From NCBI RefSeq assembly GCF_900104255.1, contig NZ_FNKZ01000002.1, forward strand, positions 1 to 64,000: a stretch of 64,000 nucleotides of DNA, in the 5' to 3' direction. The translations under genes and the position numbers were made by a program. This DNA is from Pseudoxanthomonas sp. CF385 (GTDB lineage Bacteria; Pseudomonadota; Gammaproteobacteria; Xanthomonadales; Xanthomonadaceae). Under the pieces are notes generated by a model. The model ran no database searches, had not been told where the DNA came from, and saw nothing but the letters and a program-made list of their open reading frames with translations. Of the stretch, positions 15,955-24,455 are shown one piece after another (the stretch's first letter is position 1; each line of letters begins with the position of its first letter).

Positions 15955-16767
15955 TCAGCCCTGCTTGGGCGTATCCACGCTGGCGGTCTGGGTCACGACC
16001 TGGCCGTCGATCACCGGCAGGCGGGCGCCCGGCTCCTGTTCCATGCGGATGGTCTTTTCCTGGCCCTCGAACCGGTAGGTCACGTCGTAGCCGACGACCT
16101 TGTCCGTCGTGCCCAGGGCGATGCGGTTGCCCGGCTTGCTGTCCATGCGCATCGTGCCGGTGGTGCCGTCCGGGTTCCGGTAGGTGACGTTGTAACCGGT
16201 CACGCGCGAGGACTCGGACGTCGCATTCTCGGTATGGCACTGGCGCTCGGTGCGGCTGACCACCTTGCCACCCACGTGGCGCTTGTCCACCTGGTTGCCG
16301 ATGGCGCCGCCCGCGACCGCGCCGGCCACGGTCGCAGCCTTCTTGCCGCTGCCGCTACCGACCTGGTTGCCCAGCAGGCCGCCGATCACGGCACCCGCCA
16401 CCGTGCCACCGACGTTGCCGTCGCGTTCCGGTGCGCGCTCCTGCACCACGACGTCCTGGCAGACCTCGCGCGGCGTGCTGCTGGTGGTCGTCTCACGCAC
16501 GGCTTCGGTGCCGATCACCGTCGCATACAGCTTCTCCGAACTCGTCACCGGGGCGGACTTCACCACCTCGGCGTACTGGAGCGTGCCGACCGGAATCTGG
16601 TTGTCCGTCGAGGCCGCATCGTCCGCGACCAGCGAACCATCCGCAGCCGTCACCAGGCCGCCCTCCGCCGGGCCCTTGTCACCGCCCTTGAGGAAAGCCG
16701 CCGTGGCCACACCGCCCACCAGCAGCGCGCCGACGGCGACAAGAATCGTTGTGGTATTGCTCTTCAT
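15955..16767 (-). CDS. Glycine-zipper 2TM domain protein
   Basis: 270 residues: N-terminal signal anchor (about 5-27), a Thr/Ala-rich linker, then a glycine zipper (GGTVAGAVIGGLLGNQVGSG followed by ATVAGAVAGGAIGNQ) of the SlyB/17-kDa antigen type. The C-terminal region has repeated VTGYNVTYRNPDG and VVGYDVTYRFEGQ segments. Probably in the cell envelope. Start at 16767 has a GGAGGC site; the longer frame is not needed. A shorter lipoprotein with the same domain is encoded at 19390-19866. Confidence 0.82.
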   Translation of the reverse strand: MKSNTTTILVAVGALLVGGVATAAFLKGGDKGPAEGGLVTAADGSLVADDAASTDNQIPVGTLQYAEVVKSAPVTSSEKLYATVIGTEAVRETTTSSTPREVCQDVVVQERAPERDGNVGGTVAGAVIGGLLGNQVGSGSGKKAATVAGAVAGGAIGNQVDKRHVGGKVVSRTERQCHTENATSESSRVTGYNVTYRNPDGTTGTMRMDSKPGNRIALGTTDKVVGYDVTYRFEGQEKTIRMEQEPGARLPVIDGQVVTQTASVDTPKQG

Positions 16768-16906
16768 CGCTGCCTCCAAGTCGGGCCTTGCCCGGTTCAC
16801 ATTGGTCATCATTGCACCACTGCGAACCTGAACCAAGTACCCGCGAACGGCCACGAAAACCAACAAAAAATGAACGATTCCATGACCTCCCGATCATGCT
16901 AGCGTG

Positions 16907-17164
16907 ATGCCCATCCCACTGCGGTCGAGTGCCGACGCCATGCCCAGTCCCATCCTCCTTCCCTTTCTCGATTGGGCGCGCAAGCTGCGCTATCCCACGC
17001 TGTTCAAGATCACCGCCGCGCTGTTCTTCGTGACCCTCTTCCTGCCGGACCCGGTGCCCTTCGTGGATGAAATCCTGTTCGGCCTCGGCACGTTGCTGCT
17101 CGCCAACTGGAAGCGGCGCAAGGATCCGCCATCCTCGCTCGAGGCGCCCGACGCACGTCGCTGA
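16907..17164 (+). CDS. DUF6116 family small membrane protein
   Basis: 85 residues (or 74 from an ATG at 16940). Two hydrophobic segments carry the pattern LDWARKLRYPTLFKITAALFF...VPFVDEILFGLGTLLLANWKRRKD that I associate with DUF6116, a family common in this bacterial order and of unknown function. The 3' end is followed 4 bases later by the tatD start, so the two are probably co-transcribed. The start choice is uncertain because neither ATG has a good ribosome binding site. Confidence 0.75.
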   Translation: MPIPLRSSADAMPSPILLPFLDWARKLRYPTLFKITAALFFVTLFLPDPVPFVDEILFGLGTLLLANWKRRKDPPSSLEAPDARR

Positions 17165-17168
17165 CCTC

Positions 17169-17936
17169 ATGCTGGTCGACAGCCACAGCCACCTCGATGC
17201 GCCCGAACTGGACGCCGACCGCGACGCCGTGCTGGCGCGTGCGCGCGCCGCCGGGGTAACGCGCCAGGTGGTGCCTGCCGTGACGGCCGCCTCGTGGCCG
17301 AAGCTGCGCGACGTGTGCGCACAGGAGGCCGGGCTGTTCGCCGCCTACGGCCTGCACCCGATGTACTTGTCGGAGCATCGGCCGGGGCACCTGGACGAAC
17401 TGCGCATGTGGATCGAAGGCGAGAAGCCGGTGGCCGTCGGCGAATGCGGGCTCGACTTCTTCGTCGACGGGCTGGATGCGGAGACACAGCAGTCCTACTT
17501 CGATGGCCAACTGCGGCTGGCGCGCGCGTTCGACCTGCCGGTGATCGTCCACGCACGTCGTGCGGTGGATGCCGTGATCGCTTCGATCCGTCGGATCGGC
17601 GGCCTGCGGGGCGTGGTGCACAGTTTTTCCGGCAGCCCGGAACAGGCGAAGCAGCTGTGGCAGGCCGGTTTCCTGATCGGCCTGGGCGGACCGGTGACCT
17701 ACGAACGCGCCAACCGGGTGCGCACGCTCGCCCGCACGATGCCGCTGGACTACCTACTGCTGGAGACGGATTCGCCGGACCAGCCCGATGCCGGCATCCG
17801 CGGGCAACGCAACGAGCCCGCGCGGCTGACGGAGATCCGCGATGTCATCGCCGGACTGCGCGACATGGCGCCGGACGAGATCGCGCGGGTGACCACGCAG
17901 AACGCGGAGCGCCTTTTCAGGCTGCCGTCGCGCTGA
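17169..17936 (+). CDS. TatD family metal-dependent deoxyribonuclease
   Basis: 255-residue TIM-barrel hydrolase: metal-binding HSHLD at the N-terminus, GLHP and GECGLDFF (Glu ligand), VIVHARRA, VHSFSGSPEQA and the C-terminal LLETDSPDQP with the catalytic Asp. TatD proteins are 3'-5' exonucleases acting on damaged DNA. This one could be the YjjV- or YcfH-type paralogue. The 3' end overlaps the convergent tcdA gene by 20 bases. Confidence 0.9.
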   Translation: MLVDSHSHLDAPELDADRDAVLARARAAGVTRQVVPAVTAASWPKLRDVCAQEAGLFAAYGLHPMYLSEHRPGHLDELRMWIEGEKPVAVGECGLDFFVDGLDAETQQSYFDGQLRLARAFDLPVIVHARRAVDAVIASIRRIGGLRGVVHSFSGSPEQAKQLWQAGFLIGLGGPVTYERANRVRTLARTMPLDYLLLETDSPDQPDAGIRGQRNEPARLTEIRDVIAGLRDMAPDEIARVTTQNAERLFRLPSR

Positions 17937-18729
17937 CGGCGCGGGCCTTCTTCAGCAGCAGCTCCAATGCCTTGCCCACCATCGCAAAGGCGAAGGCACC
18001 GGTGATGTGCGTCGCCGCGCCCAGGCCCACGCCGCAGTCCAGCTTCAACGCTGCATCGGCGCCCAGTTGCGGCCGCAGGCCACAGACGGTGCCATCGGCC
18101 TGCGGATAGTTGACGTTCTCCAGCGAGTAGACCGCCTGCACGCCGAAATAGCGGTCGCGGTTCTTCGGGAAGTTGAACTCCGCGCGCAGCTTCTTGCGTA
18201 CCAACGCGAGCAGCGCGTCGTGCTCGGTGCGCGAGAGGTCGCGCAGGCGGATCTGGGTGGGATCGGTGCGTCCCCCTGCCGAGCCGGACACGACGATGGG
18301 CAGCTTGCGCCGGCGGCACCAGGCGATCATCTCCACCTTCACGCGGAAACTGTCGCAGGCATCGAGCACCAGATCGAAGCCGCGATCCAGCAGCTCGCCC
18401 ATGTTGGAGGCGGTCAGGAACTGCGGCACGACCTCGACGTCGATCAATGGATTGATCGCACGGCAGCGCTCGGCCATCGCTTCGGCCTTGTTTCGGCCGT
18501 AGTGGCCTTCCAGCGCGGGCAACTGGCGGTTGGTATTGGAGACGCAGATGTCGTCCGCGTCGATCAACGTGAGATGACCGATGCCCGAGCGCGCCAGCGC
18601 TTCCACCACCCACGAGCCGACGCCGCCCATGCCGACGATGACCACGCGCGAGGCCGCGTACCGTTCCGTCGCGCCCACGCCGTACAGGCGGTCGATGCCG
18701 GCGAACCGGTCCCTAAGTTCTTTCTTCAT
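17917..18729 (-). CDS. tcdA: tRNA threonylcarbamoyladenosine dehydratase
   Basis: 270-residue E1/ThiF-like enzyme that converts t6A37 in tRNA to its cyclic form using ATP. It shows RFAGIDRLYG at the N-terminus, the nucleotide site VVIVGMGGVGSWVVEALARSG, DADDICVSNTNRQ with the Arg finger, and the acceptor-Cys region near the C-terminus (CGVGLGAATHITGAFAF). Full length. Convergent with tatD. Confidence 0.92.
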   Translation of the reverse strand: MKKELRDRFAGIDRLYGVGATERYAASRVVIVGMGGVGSWVVEALARSGIGHLTLIDADDICVSNTNRQLPALEGHYGRNKAEAMAERCRAINPLIDVEVVPQFLTASNMGELLDRGFDLVLDACDSFRVKVEMIAWCRRRKLPIVVSGSAGGRTDPTQIRLRDLSRTEHDALLALVRKKLRAEFNFPKNRDRYFGVQAVYSLENVNYPQADGTVCGLRPQLGADAALKLDCGVGLGAATHITGAFAFAMVGKALELLLKKARAVSATAA

Positions 18730-18805
18730 ATCACTAGTGTAAAGCGTGGCGCGAACCGTGACGGCCGTCGTACCATCGCCCCGTCACCCACCAGGAGCCC
18801 GCCGC

Positions 18806-19246
18806 ATGGCCAGCCAGCCCGAGACCAAGAAGCCGTCCGCCGCTTCGCGCTACTTCTTCCTCTTCCTGATCGGTCTGGTGGTAGGCGCCATCTGCACGGT
18901 GATGGCAATGCGGGCGCTGCAGGCGCGCCAGGATCCGTTCCCCCACAGCGTCATGCACGTGATGGGGAAGCACGCCGGCCAGTTGGCGGACAAGGTGAAA
19001 GAGAACCGCTGCGCGGCCACCGACACGATTCCGCACGTGCGAACGCTGCGCGCGATGGCGAACGATCTCGAGTTGGCGTTCCCCGGCCTGGCCGACGACA
19101 CCCGCTTCAAGAGCCACACCAGCCAGTTCCGCGCGGACCTGGACGCCGCCCTGAGTGCGCCCCCGACCGAGTGCGCCGCCGCGTCCACGCTGGTCGAGAA
19201 GGTAGGCGCGGACTGCAAGGCCTGCCACCAGGATTTCAAGGGATGA
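18806..19246 (+). CDS. Membrane-anchored cytochrome c'-like protein
   Basis: 146 residues with one N-terminal membrane helix (about 15-36) and a helical domain carrying a single heme motif CKACH (137-141) at the extreme C-terminus. This placement is typical of cytochrome c'/c-556. Start at 18806 is preceded by AGGAG. The protein would be exported and need the Ccm system encoded later in the window. A role in electron transfer or NO/peroxide protection is family knowledge only. Confidence 0.8.
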   Translation: MASQPETKKPSAASRYFFLFLIGLVVGAICTVMAMRALQARQDPFPHSVMHVMGKHAGQLADKVKENRCAATDTIPHVRTLRAMANDLELAFPGLADDTRFKSHTSQFRADLDAALSAPPTECAAASTLVEKVGADCKACHQDFKG

Positions 19247-19389
19247 CAGCGGCGTCACGCCTCTGAATCGCACCTGACACTCGGGCCGCGCAAGCGGCCC
19301 GATTGTCATCACGTTCACGCGCTGCTGCCGAGCATGTGACACGACAGGACCCGGCAAACGCACGGGCTCCATCGCACAGGAGGCTTCCC

Positions 19390-19866
19390 ATGAATACGCG
19401 TCTGCTCGTCATCGGCCTGACCGCCACCGTCGCCCTCGCCGGTTGCGCGAGTACCTCCCCGGGTTACGGCAGCAGCGGCTACGGCAGTGGCGGCTACAGC
19501 GCCCCGGCCAACCGCTACTGCGCGGACTGCGGCATCGTCGAACGCATCGACGTGGTGTCGTCGGGCCGGAGTGCTCCTTCCGCAACGGGCGCCGTGCTCG
19601 GCGGCATCGTGGGCGCAGTGGCGGGCCGCCAGATCTCCGACCGCACGGGTGGCAGCGAGGGCAACAAGAACGTGTCCACGGTCGCCGGCGCAGTGGCCGG
19701 CGCGGCCGCCGGCAACGCCATCCAGAAGCGCACCACCGGCGACACCTACAACGTCACCGTGCGCATGGACGATGGCCGCCGCGTGACCATCAGCCAGCAC
19801 GACCTCGGCGGCATCCGCGAGAACACCTACGTGCGCGTCCAGAACGGCCGCGTGGTCCTGCGCTGA
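19390..19866 (+). CDS. Glycine-zipper lipoprotein (SlyB/Rick-17kDa type)
   Basis: 158-residue putative outer-membrane lipoprotein with lipobox LAGC (Cys 19). It continues with a Gly/Tyr/Ser-rich linker, then the paired Cys YCADCGIVERIDVV, a glycine zipper (GAVLGGIVGAVAGRQ, then STVAGAVAGAAAGNAIQ) and a C-terminal beta-rich part (YNVTVRMDDGRRVTISQ). Start at 19390 has an AGGAGG site. Related in domain to the larger protein at 15955-16767. Confidence 0.86.
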   Translation: MNTRLLVIGLTATVALAGCASTSPGYGSSGYGSGGYSAPANRYCADCGIVERIDVVSSGRSAPSATGAVLGGIVGAVAGRQISDRTGGSEGNKNVSTVAGAVAGAAAGNAIQKRTTGDTYNVTVRMDDGRRVTISQHDLGGIRENTYVRVQNGRVVLR

Positions 19867-19888
19867 TCCGCGCACCCCACAGGCAAAG

Positions 19889-19916
19889 AAAAAGCCCGGC
19901 ATTCGCCGGGCTTTTT
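19889..19916. terminator. Bidirectional terminator
   Basis: AAAAAGCCCGGC-ATTC-GCCGGGCTTTTT: a strong stem with A-run on one side and T-run on the other. It can terminate both the plus-strand lipoprotein gene (ends 19866) and the convergent minus-strand cold shock gene (ends 19959). Confidence 0.9.
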
Positions 19917-19958
19917 CATGCGGAGCCCGCGCCTGGCGCGGTACGCATCACATCAATG

Positions 19959-20168
19959 TCAGACAGGCTGCACCGCATCCGCCTGCAGGCCCTTCTGGCC
20001 CTGCACGACGGTGAAGCTGACCTTCTGGCCTTCCTTCAGGCTCTTGAAACCCTGGGTCTGGATGGCGCGGAAGTGCACGAACACGTCTTCGCCATTTTCC
20101 CGGCTGATAAAGCCGAAGCCCTTGGCATCGTTGAACCATTTCACGGTTCCGGTTTCACGCTCGGACAT
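19959..20168 (-). CDS. Cold shock protein (CspA family)
   Basis: 69-residue single cold-shock domain with RNP1 KGFGFI and RNP2 VFVHF, binding single-stranded RNA/DNA as an RNA chaperone. The start has an AAGGAG site. The next gene upstream is divergent, and the intergenic region leaves room for a long 5' leader, as in cold-inducible csp genes. Whether it is cold-induced or constitutive cannot be told. Confidence 0.95.
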   Translation of the reverse strand: MSERETGTVKWFNDAKGFGFISRENGEDVFVHFRAIQTQGFKSLKEGQKVSFTVVQGQKGLQADAVQPV

Positions 20169-20323
20169 CTAGTTGCTCCTTGGAACGGGTGGTGGTTACG
20201 CCTCTCGGCGGCTGGTTGCAAGGAGGACACGAGGTACAAGCGATGCAGCGGATCATTGGATCTACCCCATCAGGCCACGGTGCACGGTGACCTTGGCAAC
20301 GACAGCGGCCGCACAGTAACCCG

Positions 20324-20339
20324 GCATTTGGCAAAATGC
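20324..20339. promoter_or_regulatory. Inverted repeat in the csp / DUF456 divergent region
   Basis: GCATTT-GGCA-AAATGC is a perfect 6-4-6 inverted repeat in the 230-bp region between the divergent cold shock and DUF456 genes. On the minus strand a TTGACT lies about 20 bases upstream of it. The repeat would overlap the promoter of the cold shock gene, which makes it a candidate operator. No regulator is proposed. Confidence 0.35.
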
Positions 20340-20398
20340 AAACGCGCGAACGAAAAAGTCAACCCCCTGGCAAGCCCTTGATTCACTAGGAGAATTGT

Positions 20399-20884
20399 TT
20401 GGACATCCAGTATCTGTACTACACCGTCGCCATCGTGCTGATCCTGGTGGGCATCGCCGGGGTGATTCTGCCCGCCCTGCCCGGCCTGCCGCTGGTGTTC
20501 GCCGGCATGCTGCTGGCGGCCTGGGCCGGCGATTTCCAGCAGATCGGCTGGGTCACGCTGGTGGTCCTGGGCCTGCTGACGGCGCTCTCCTTCGCCGTCG
20601 ACATATTCTCGACCGCGATCGGCGCCCAGCGGGTGGGTGCCAGCAAGAAAGCCCTGCTGGGCACGGTCATCGGCACGTTCGCCGGCCTGTTCTTCATGCC
20701 CATCGGCCTCCTGGCAGGCCCTTTCGTCGGTGCCCTGGTCGGCGAGCTGTGGCACGGGCGCGAGTTCCGCCAGGCCACCAAGGTCGGCCTGGCCACCTGG
20801 CTGGGCATCGTGCTGGGCGTGGTGCTCAAGCTGGGCCTCGCGTTCGCGATGCTGGGCCTGTTCGTTTTCGCCTGGATCTTCTGA
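20399..20884 (+). CDS. DUF456 family membrane protein
   Basis: 161 residues, five or so membrane helices, with the typical ILPALPGLPLVFAGMLLAAW segment near the N-terminus and a Gly-rich GAQRVGASKKALLGTVIGTFAGLF middle. The start is TTG at 20399 with AGGAGA upstream. Function of the family is unknown. Confidence 0.85.
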   Translation: MDIQYLYYTVAIVLILVGIAGVILPALPGLPLVFAGMLLAAWAGDFQQIGWVTLVVLGLLTALSFAVDIFSTAIGAQRVGASKKALLGTVIGTFAGLFFMPIGLLAGPFVGALVGELWHGREFRQATKVGLATWLGIVLGVVLKLGLAFAMLGLFVFAWIF

Positions 20885-20936
20885 CCTTCGCCCGTCGGCT
20901 GGCAGAATGTCGGCGCCCCCAACGAGCGATCCCTGC

Positions 20937-22112
20937 ATGACGCACCGCATTCGACTGCTGCCGCTTGTAATTGGAGTTACATACGGCCTGACCGCCCACG
21001 CGCAGGAAAGCGCACCGGTAGCGACGCCGGCCGAAGCCTGCTTCCTGCTGGAAAACGATGCGCAGCGCCTGGCCTGTTACGACAAGGCCCTGGGTCGCAC
21101 GGCCGCCGACACCCGCCGTGCGGATGAAGACGCCGTGGCGGCGAAGGAAGCCGAAGCGGCGGCCCGCGCAAAGGCTCGCGAGGCCGCCGATGCCTCGCAC
21201 GACCCGGATGCGCCGCTCAGCGAGCGCACGCGCCGGCGCCTGGGGGCGTGGTTCCGCGCGGACGACCCCTCGGACGCCGACCTGATCGCCAACGCGGGCC
21301 GCGGCTCCCTGCTGGACAGCCGCTGGGAACTGGCCAAGGACTCCAAACTGGGCGTGTTCCAGTTGCGCGGTTACAAGCCGGTCTACCTGCTGCCCGCGTT
21401 CTGGACCAGCCAGGTCAACGAAACGCCGACCTCGCCGAACCCGGACAACACGGTCACCACGCCCCAGGAATTGCAGGACATCGAAGCCAAGTTCCAGCTC
21501 AGCTTCAAGACCAAGTTCGCCGAGAACCTGTTCGGCGACAACGGCGACCTCTGGGGCGCCTATACGCAGAGCTCGCGTTGGCAGGTATTCAACGGCGAGG
21601 AGTCGCGCCCGTTCCGGGAGACGAACTACGAACCGGAAGTGATGCTGGTGTTCCGCAACAACTACAGCATCGCCGGCTGGAAGGGCCGCATGGCCGGCAT
21701 CGGCATCAACCACCAGTCCAACGGCCGCAGCGATCCGCTCTCGCGCAGCTGGAACCGGGTGATCGCCACCATCGGCCTGGACCGCGAGAACTGGGCGTTC
21801 GTGGTCCGGCCGTGGTACCGCGTGCCCGACGGCAACGACGACGACAATCCCGACATCGAGGACTACATCGGCCGCGGCGACGCGATGCTGACGTACGCAC
21901 GCGGCGGGCACGTCTTCACCGTGCTGGGGCGCCACTCGCTGCGCGGCGGCGACGATTCGCACGGCGCGCTGCAGGTGGATTACGGCTTCCCGATCACCCG
22001 CACCTTCCGCGGCCACGTGCAGGTCTTCCACGGCTACGGCGAGAGCCTGATCGACTACAACCACAAGGCCACCTACCTCGGCCTGGGCATCTCGCTGCTG
22101 GACTGGTACTGA
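20937..22112 (+). CDS. pldA: Outer membrane phospholipase A
   Basis: 391-residue protein with a signal peptide (about 1-22), a coiled/acidic N-terminal extension of about 130 residues including an Ala/Glu/Lys/Arg helix, and a C-terminal OmpLA beta-barrel ending in a typical aromatic residue (LDWY). The active site HQSNGRSDPLSRSWNR gives His 259, Ser 261 and Asn 273, with the same His-Asn spacing of 14 as in E. coli OmpLA. It hydrolyses phospholipids in the outer leaflet when the outer membrane is disturbed. The N-terminal extension is longer than in E. coli. The stop overlaps the next gene's ATG. Confidence 0.9.
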   Translation: MTHRIRLLPLVIGVTYGLTAHAQESAPVATPAEACFLLENDAQRLACYDKALGRTAADTRRADEDAVAAKEAEAAARAKAREAADASHDPDAPLSERTRRRLGAWFRADDPSDADLIANAGRGSLLDSRWELAKDSKLGVFQLRGYKPVYLLPAFWTSQVNETPTSPNPDNTVTTPQELQDIEAKFQLSFKTKFAENLFGDNGDLWGAYTQSSRWQVFNGEESRPFRETNYEPEVMLVFRNNYSIAGWKGRMAGIGINHQSNGRSDPLSRSWNRVIATIGLDRENWAFVVRPWYRVPDGNDDDNPDIEDYIGRGDAMLTYARGGHVFTVLGRHSLRGGDDSHGALQVDYGFPITRTFRGHVQVFHGYGESLIDYNHKATYLGLGISLLDWY

Positions 22113-22531
22113 TGGACGACGTGACGATCTACCACAACCCCGCATGCGGCACGTCGCGCAACACGCTGGGACTGATCCGCAATGCCGGCATCGAACCGCG
22201 CGTCATCGAGTACCTGCAGGCGCCGCCGGACCGCACGACGCTGCTGGCGCTGATCGCCGCCATGCAGATCCCCGTGCGCGACGTCGTACGCACGAAGGAG
22301 GCGCTCTACGCCGACCTCGGCCTGGCCGAGGCCTCCGATGCGGCGCTCGTGGACGCGATGCTGGCCCATCCGGTGCTGATCAACCGCCCCATCGTCGTCA
22401 CCGCCCTGGGCACCAAGCTCTGCCGCCCATCGGAAATGGTGCTCGACATCCTGCCGCAGCGGCAACGCGGCGCCTTCAACAAGGAAGACGGCGAGCCGGT
22501 CGTGGACGCGGCCGGAAACCGCATCGGCTGA
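22112..22531 (+). CDS. arsC: ArsC family (arsenate reductase-like) protein
   Basis: 139-residue thioredoxin-fold protein with the HNPACGTSRN loop carrying the catalytic Cys at residue 12. It also has the conserved R/P region around VLINRPIVV and KLCRPSEMVLDIL of glutaredoxin-type arsenate reductases. No other arsenic genes are nearby, and YfgD/Spx-like members share this fold, so real arsenate reduction is plausible but not shown. The start overlaps the pldA stop (TGATG), indicating coupling. Confidence 0.83.
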   Translation: MDDVTIYHNPACGTSRNTLGLIRNAGIEPRVIEYLQAPPDRTTLLALIAAMQIPVRDVVRTKEALYADLGLAEASDAALVDAMLAHPVLINRPIVVTALGTKLCRPSEMVLDILPQRQRGAFNKEDGEPVVDAAGNRIG

Positions 22532-22578
22532 CGTAAGATCGGGCGCAGGACCTGTACCGCCTGCCAAGGAAGCCGCCC

Positions 22579-23688
22579 ATGCCACGCCTGCGCCGTTCGT
22601 TCTTCGCCTATGCCTCCGCCCTGCTGGGTCTGCTCAGCCTGATGGCGGTGGCCTGCTTCCATTTCCCGGAGCTGCTGACGAGCAAGGAATTCCGGGCGGC
22701 CTACAACGAACAGTTCGCCCGCCACCTGTTGCTGGTCGGGCTGGTGGCGGCGTTCGCGCTCGGGACCTTGGCCATCCTGCGCGACCGCAACAAGCGCATC
22801 GCGCTGATCGGTGTCGGCAGCGCGACGGTGGCCGTGCTGCTCGGCGGCACCAACGTGCAGTTCGACGCCATCGGCAAGACCCCCTACTCGCTGGGTCTGG
22901 ACTGGTTCGTGATCTCGCTGTTCTTCTCGGCGCTGGTGTTCGTCCCGCTGGAGCACTACCTGGGCAAGCGCCGGATCTCGCCGCTGCGCCCGGGCTGGCG
23001 CACGGACGTGACCTACTTCTTCATGAGCCACATGCTGGTGCAGTTCATCCTGATCCTGGTGACGGCCTCGACCTCGACCATCGCCGGTTTGGCCGCATTT
23101 CCGGCGCTGAAGGACGCGATCCAGTCGCTGCCGGTGTGGGCGCAGTTCCTGATCGCCGTGTTCGTCGCCGACCTCGCACAAGCGCTGCTGCATCGCGCGT
23201 ACCACAACATCCCGTGGCTCTGGCGCTTCCATGCGGTCCACCATTCCAGCCGCGAAATGGATTGGCTGGCCGGCTCGCGCATCCACTTCGTCGAGATCGT
23301 GCTGACCCGCAGCGCCGTGTTGCTGCCGCTGCTGATCCTGGGCTTCTCCACGCCGGCCGTGAACGCCTACGTGATCCTGGTCGGCCTGCAGGCGGTGCTG
23401 GCGCACGCCAACCTCGGCCTCCGTTTCGGCGTGCTCGAGTACCTGCTGGTGCTGCCGCGCTACCACCACTGGCACCATGCGCGGCACAAGGACTACCTGG
23501 ACGTGAACTACGCCATCCACCTGCCGCTGGTGGACATGCTGATGGGCACATTCAAGCTGCCGCCGAAGCAGGAAGACTGGCCCGAGGAATACGGTGTGAT
23601 GAAGCTGGAAACCGTGCCGCGCGGCATCGTCCGCCAGCACCTGATGCCGTTCCAGGGCGGGAAGAAGTTCGACGAGTACGTGGACTGA
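22579..23688 (+). CDS. Sterol desaturase / fatty acid hydroxylase superfamily protein
   Basis: 369-residue integral membrane di-iron enzyme of the fatty acid hydroxylase superfamily. About six membrane helices and the His clusters HRAYH, HAVHH and HHWHHARH that bind two irons. The substrate could be a lipid chain, carotenoid or sterol-like molecule and cannot be fixed. An AAGGAAG-like site precedes the ATG. Intact. Confidence 0.86.
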   Translation: MPRLRRSFFAYASALLGLLSLMAVACFHFPELLTSKEFRAAYNEQFARHLLLVGLVAAFALGTLAILRDRNKRIALIGVGSATVAVLLGGTNVQFDAIGKTPYSLGLDWFVISLFFSALVFVPLEHYLGKRRISPLRPGWRTDVTYFFMSHMLVQFILILVTASTSTIAGLAAFPALKDAIQSLPVWAQFLIAVFVADLAQALLHRAYHNIPWLWRFHAVHHSSREMDWLAGSRIHFVEIVLTRSAVLLPLLILGFSTPAVNAYVILVGLQAVLAHANLGLRFGVLEYLLVLPRYHHWHHARHKDYLDVNYAIHLPLVDMLMGTFKLPPKQEDWPEEYGVMKLETVPRGIVRQHLMPFQGGKKFDEYVD

Positions 23689-23705
23689 GTTGCCAGGGCA
23701 ATCGG

Positions 23706-23789
23706 TGTGGGAACGAGGTGAGTCGCGAAACTGCGTGATCCAAGCGGTGCGAGCCGGAGAAGAAGCTCGCGACTTACGTCGCTCCCACA
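23706..23789. repeat. Extragenic palindrome (GTGGGAGCGACGTAAGTCGC family), degenerate copy
   Basis: A 23-bp right arm reading TCGCGACTTACGTCGCTCCC plus ACA (23767-23789) pairs with a diverged left arm at 23706-23728, leaving a loop of 38 bases. It lies between convergent genes. A perfect copy of the same element is at 30627-30695. Confidence 0.8.
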
Positions 23790-23802
23790 AGACGCATGTC
23801 CA

Positions 23803-24438
23803 TTACGTCCAGTCGGTCAGCCCCTCGCGGGCATAGACTTCCCTGAAGCTCGGCAGCGCCTTCATCCGCTGCGCATAGGCCAGCAGCACCGGCCAGGTGT
23901 CGGTGGGCTTCGGCATGTTGCGCGACCAGCGCATCAGCATCGTCAGCAGGAAATCAGCCGCGGTGCGTTGCGCGCCCAGCAGGTAGGGGCCATGCGCCTC
24001 CAGGTGGTCGGCGACCTGGCCCCACGCCTTCTCCAGCTTCGCCCGCGCGTGGAGCTGGGTGGCCTCGATGTTGGCCTCGCCGGCGATCTCGTCCGAATAG
24101 AACCACGCACGGTACGCCGGCATCAGCGTGTTGGCGCAGAACAGCATCCAGCGGTAGTACTGCGCGCGCTGCGTGCCCGCCACCGCCGGCGCGAGTTCGG
24201 CGCGCGGGTGCGTGTCGGCGAGATGCATCAGGATCGCCGCCGTCTCGGTGATGACCTGCCCGTCCACCACCAGCGTGGGGACCACGCCGGCGGGATTGAG
24301 CTTCAGGTAGTCGCCGGACTTCTGGTCGCGCTTGTCGAAGTCCAGCTCGTGCAATTCGTGCGGGATGTCCAATTCGATCAGCAGCCAGTGGACGACCAGG
24401 CTGGCGGTGCTGCGGGAGTAGTAGAGCTTTGTCGTCAC
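23803..24438 (-). CDS. Glutathione S-transferase family protein
   Basis: 211 residues. N-terminal thioredoxin-fold half with YYSRSTASLVVHWLLIELD (Ser active-site region), the cis-Pro in AGVVPTLVVDG, and ITETAAILMHLADTHP for glutathione binding; the helical C-terminal half is complete. Different branch from the GST at 12872-13522. Substrate unknown. Next upstream gene begins 18 bases away on the same strand. Confidence 0.88.
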   Translation of the reverse strand: MTTKLYYSRSTASLVVHWLLIELDIPHELHELDFDKRDQKSGDYLKLNPAGVVPTLVVDGQVITETAAILMHLADTHPRAELAPAVAGTQRAQYYRWMLFCANTLMPAYRAWFYSDEIAGEANIEATQLHARAKLEKAWGQVADHLEAHGPYLLGAQRTAADFLLTMLMRWSRNMPKPTDTWPVLLAYAQRMKALPSFREVYAREGLTDWT

Positions 24439-24455
24439 GGATCACCCGATAACCA

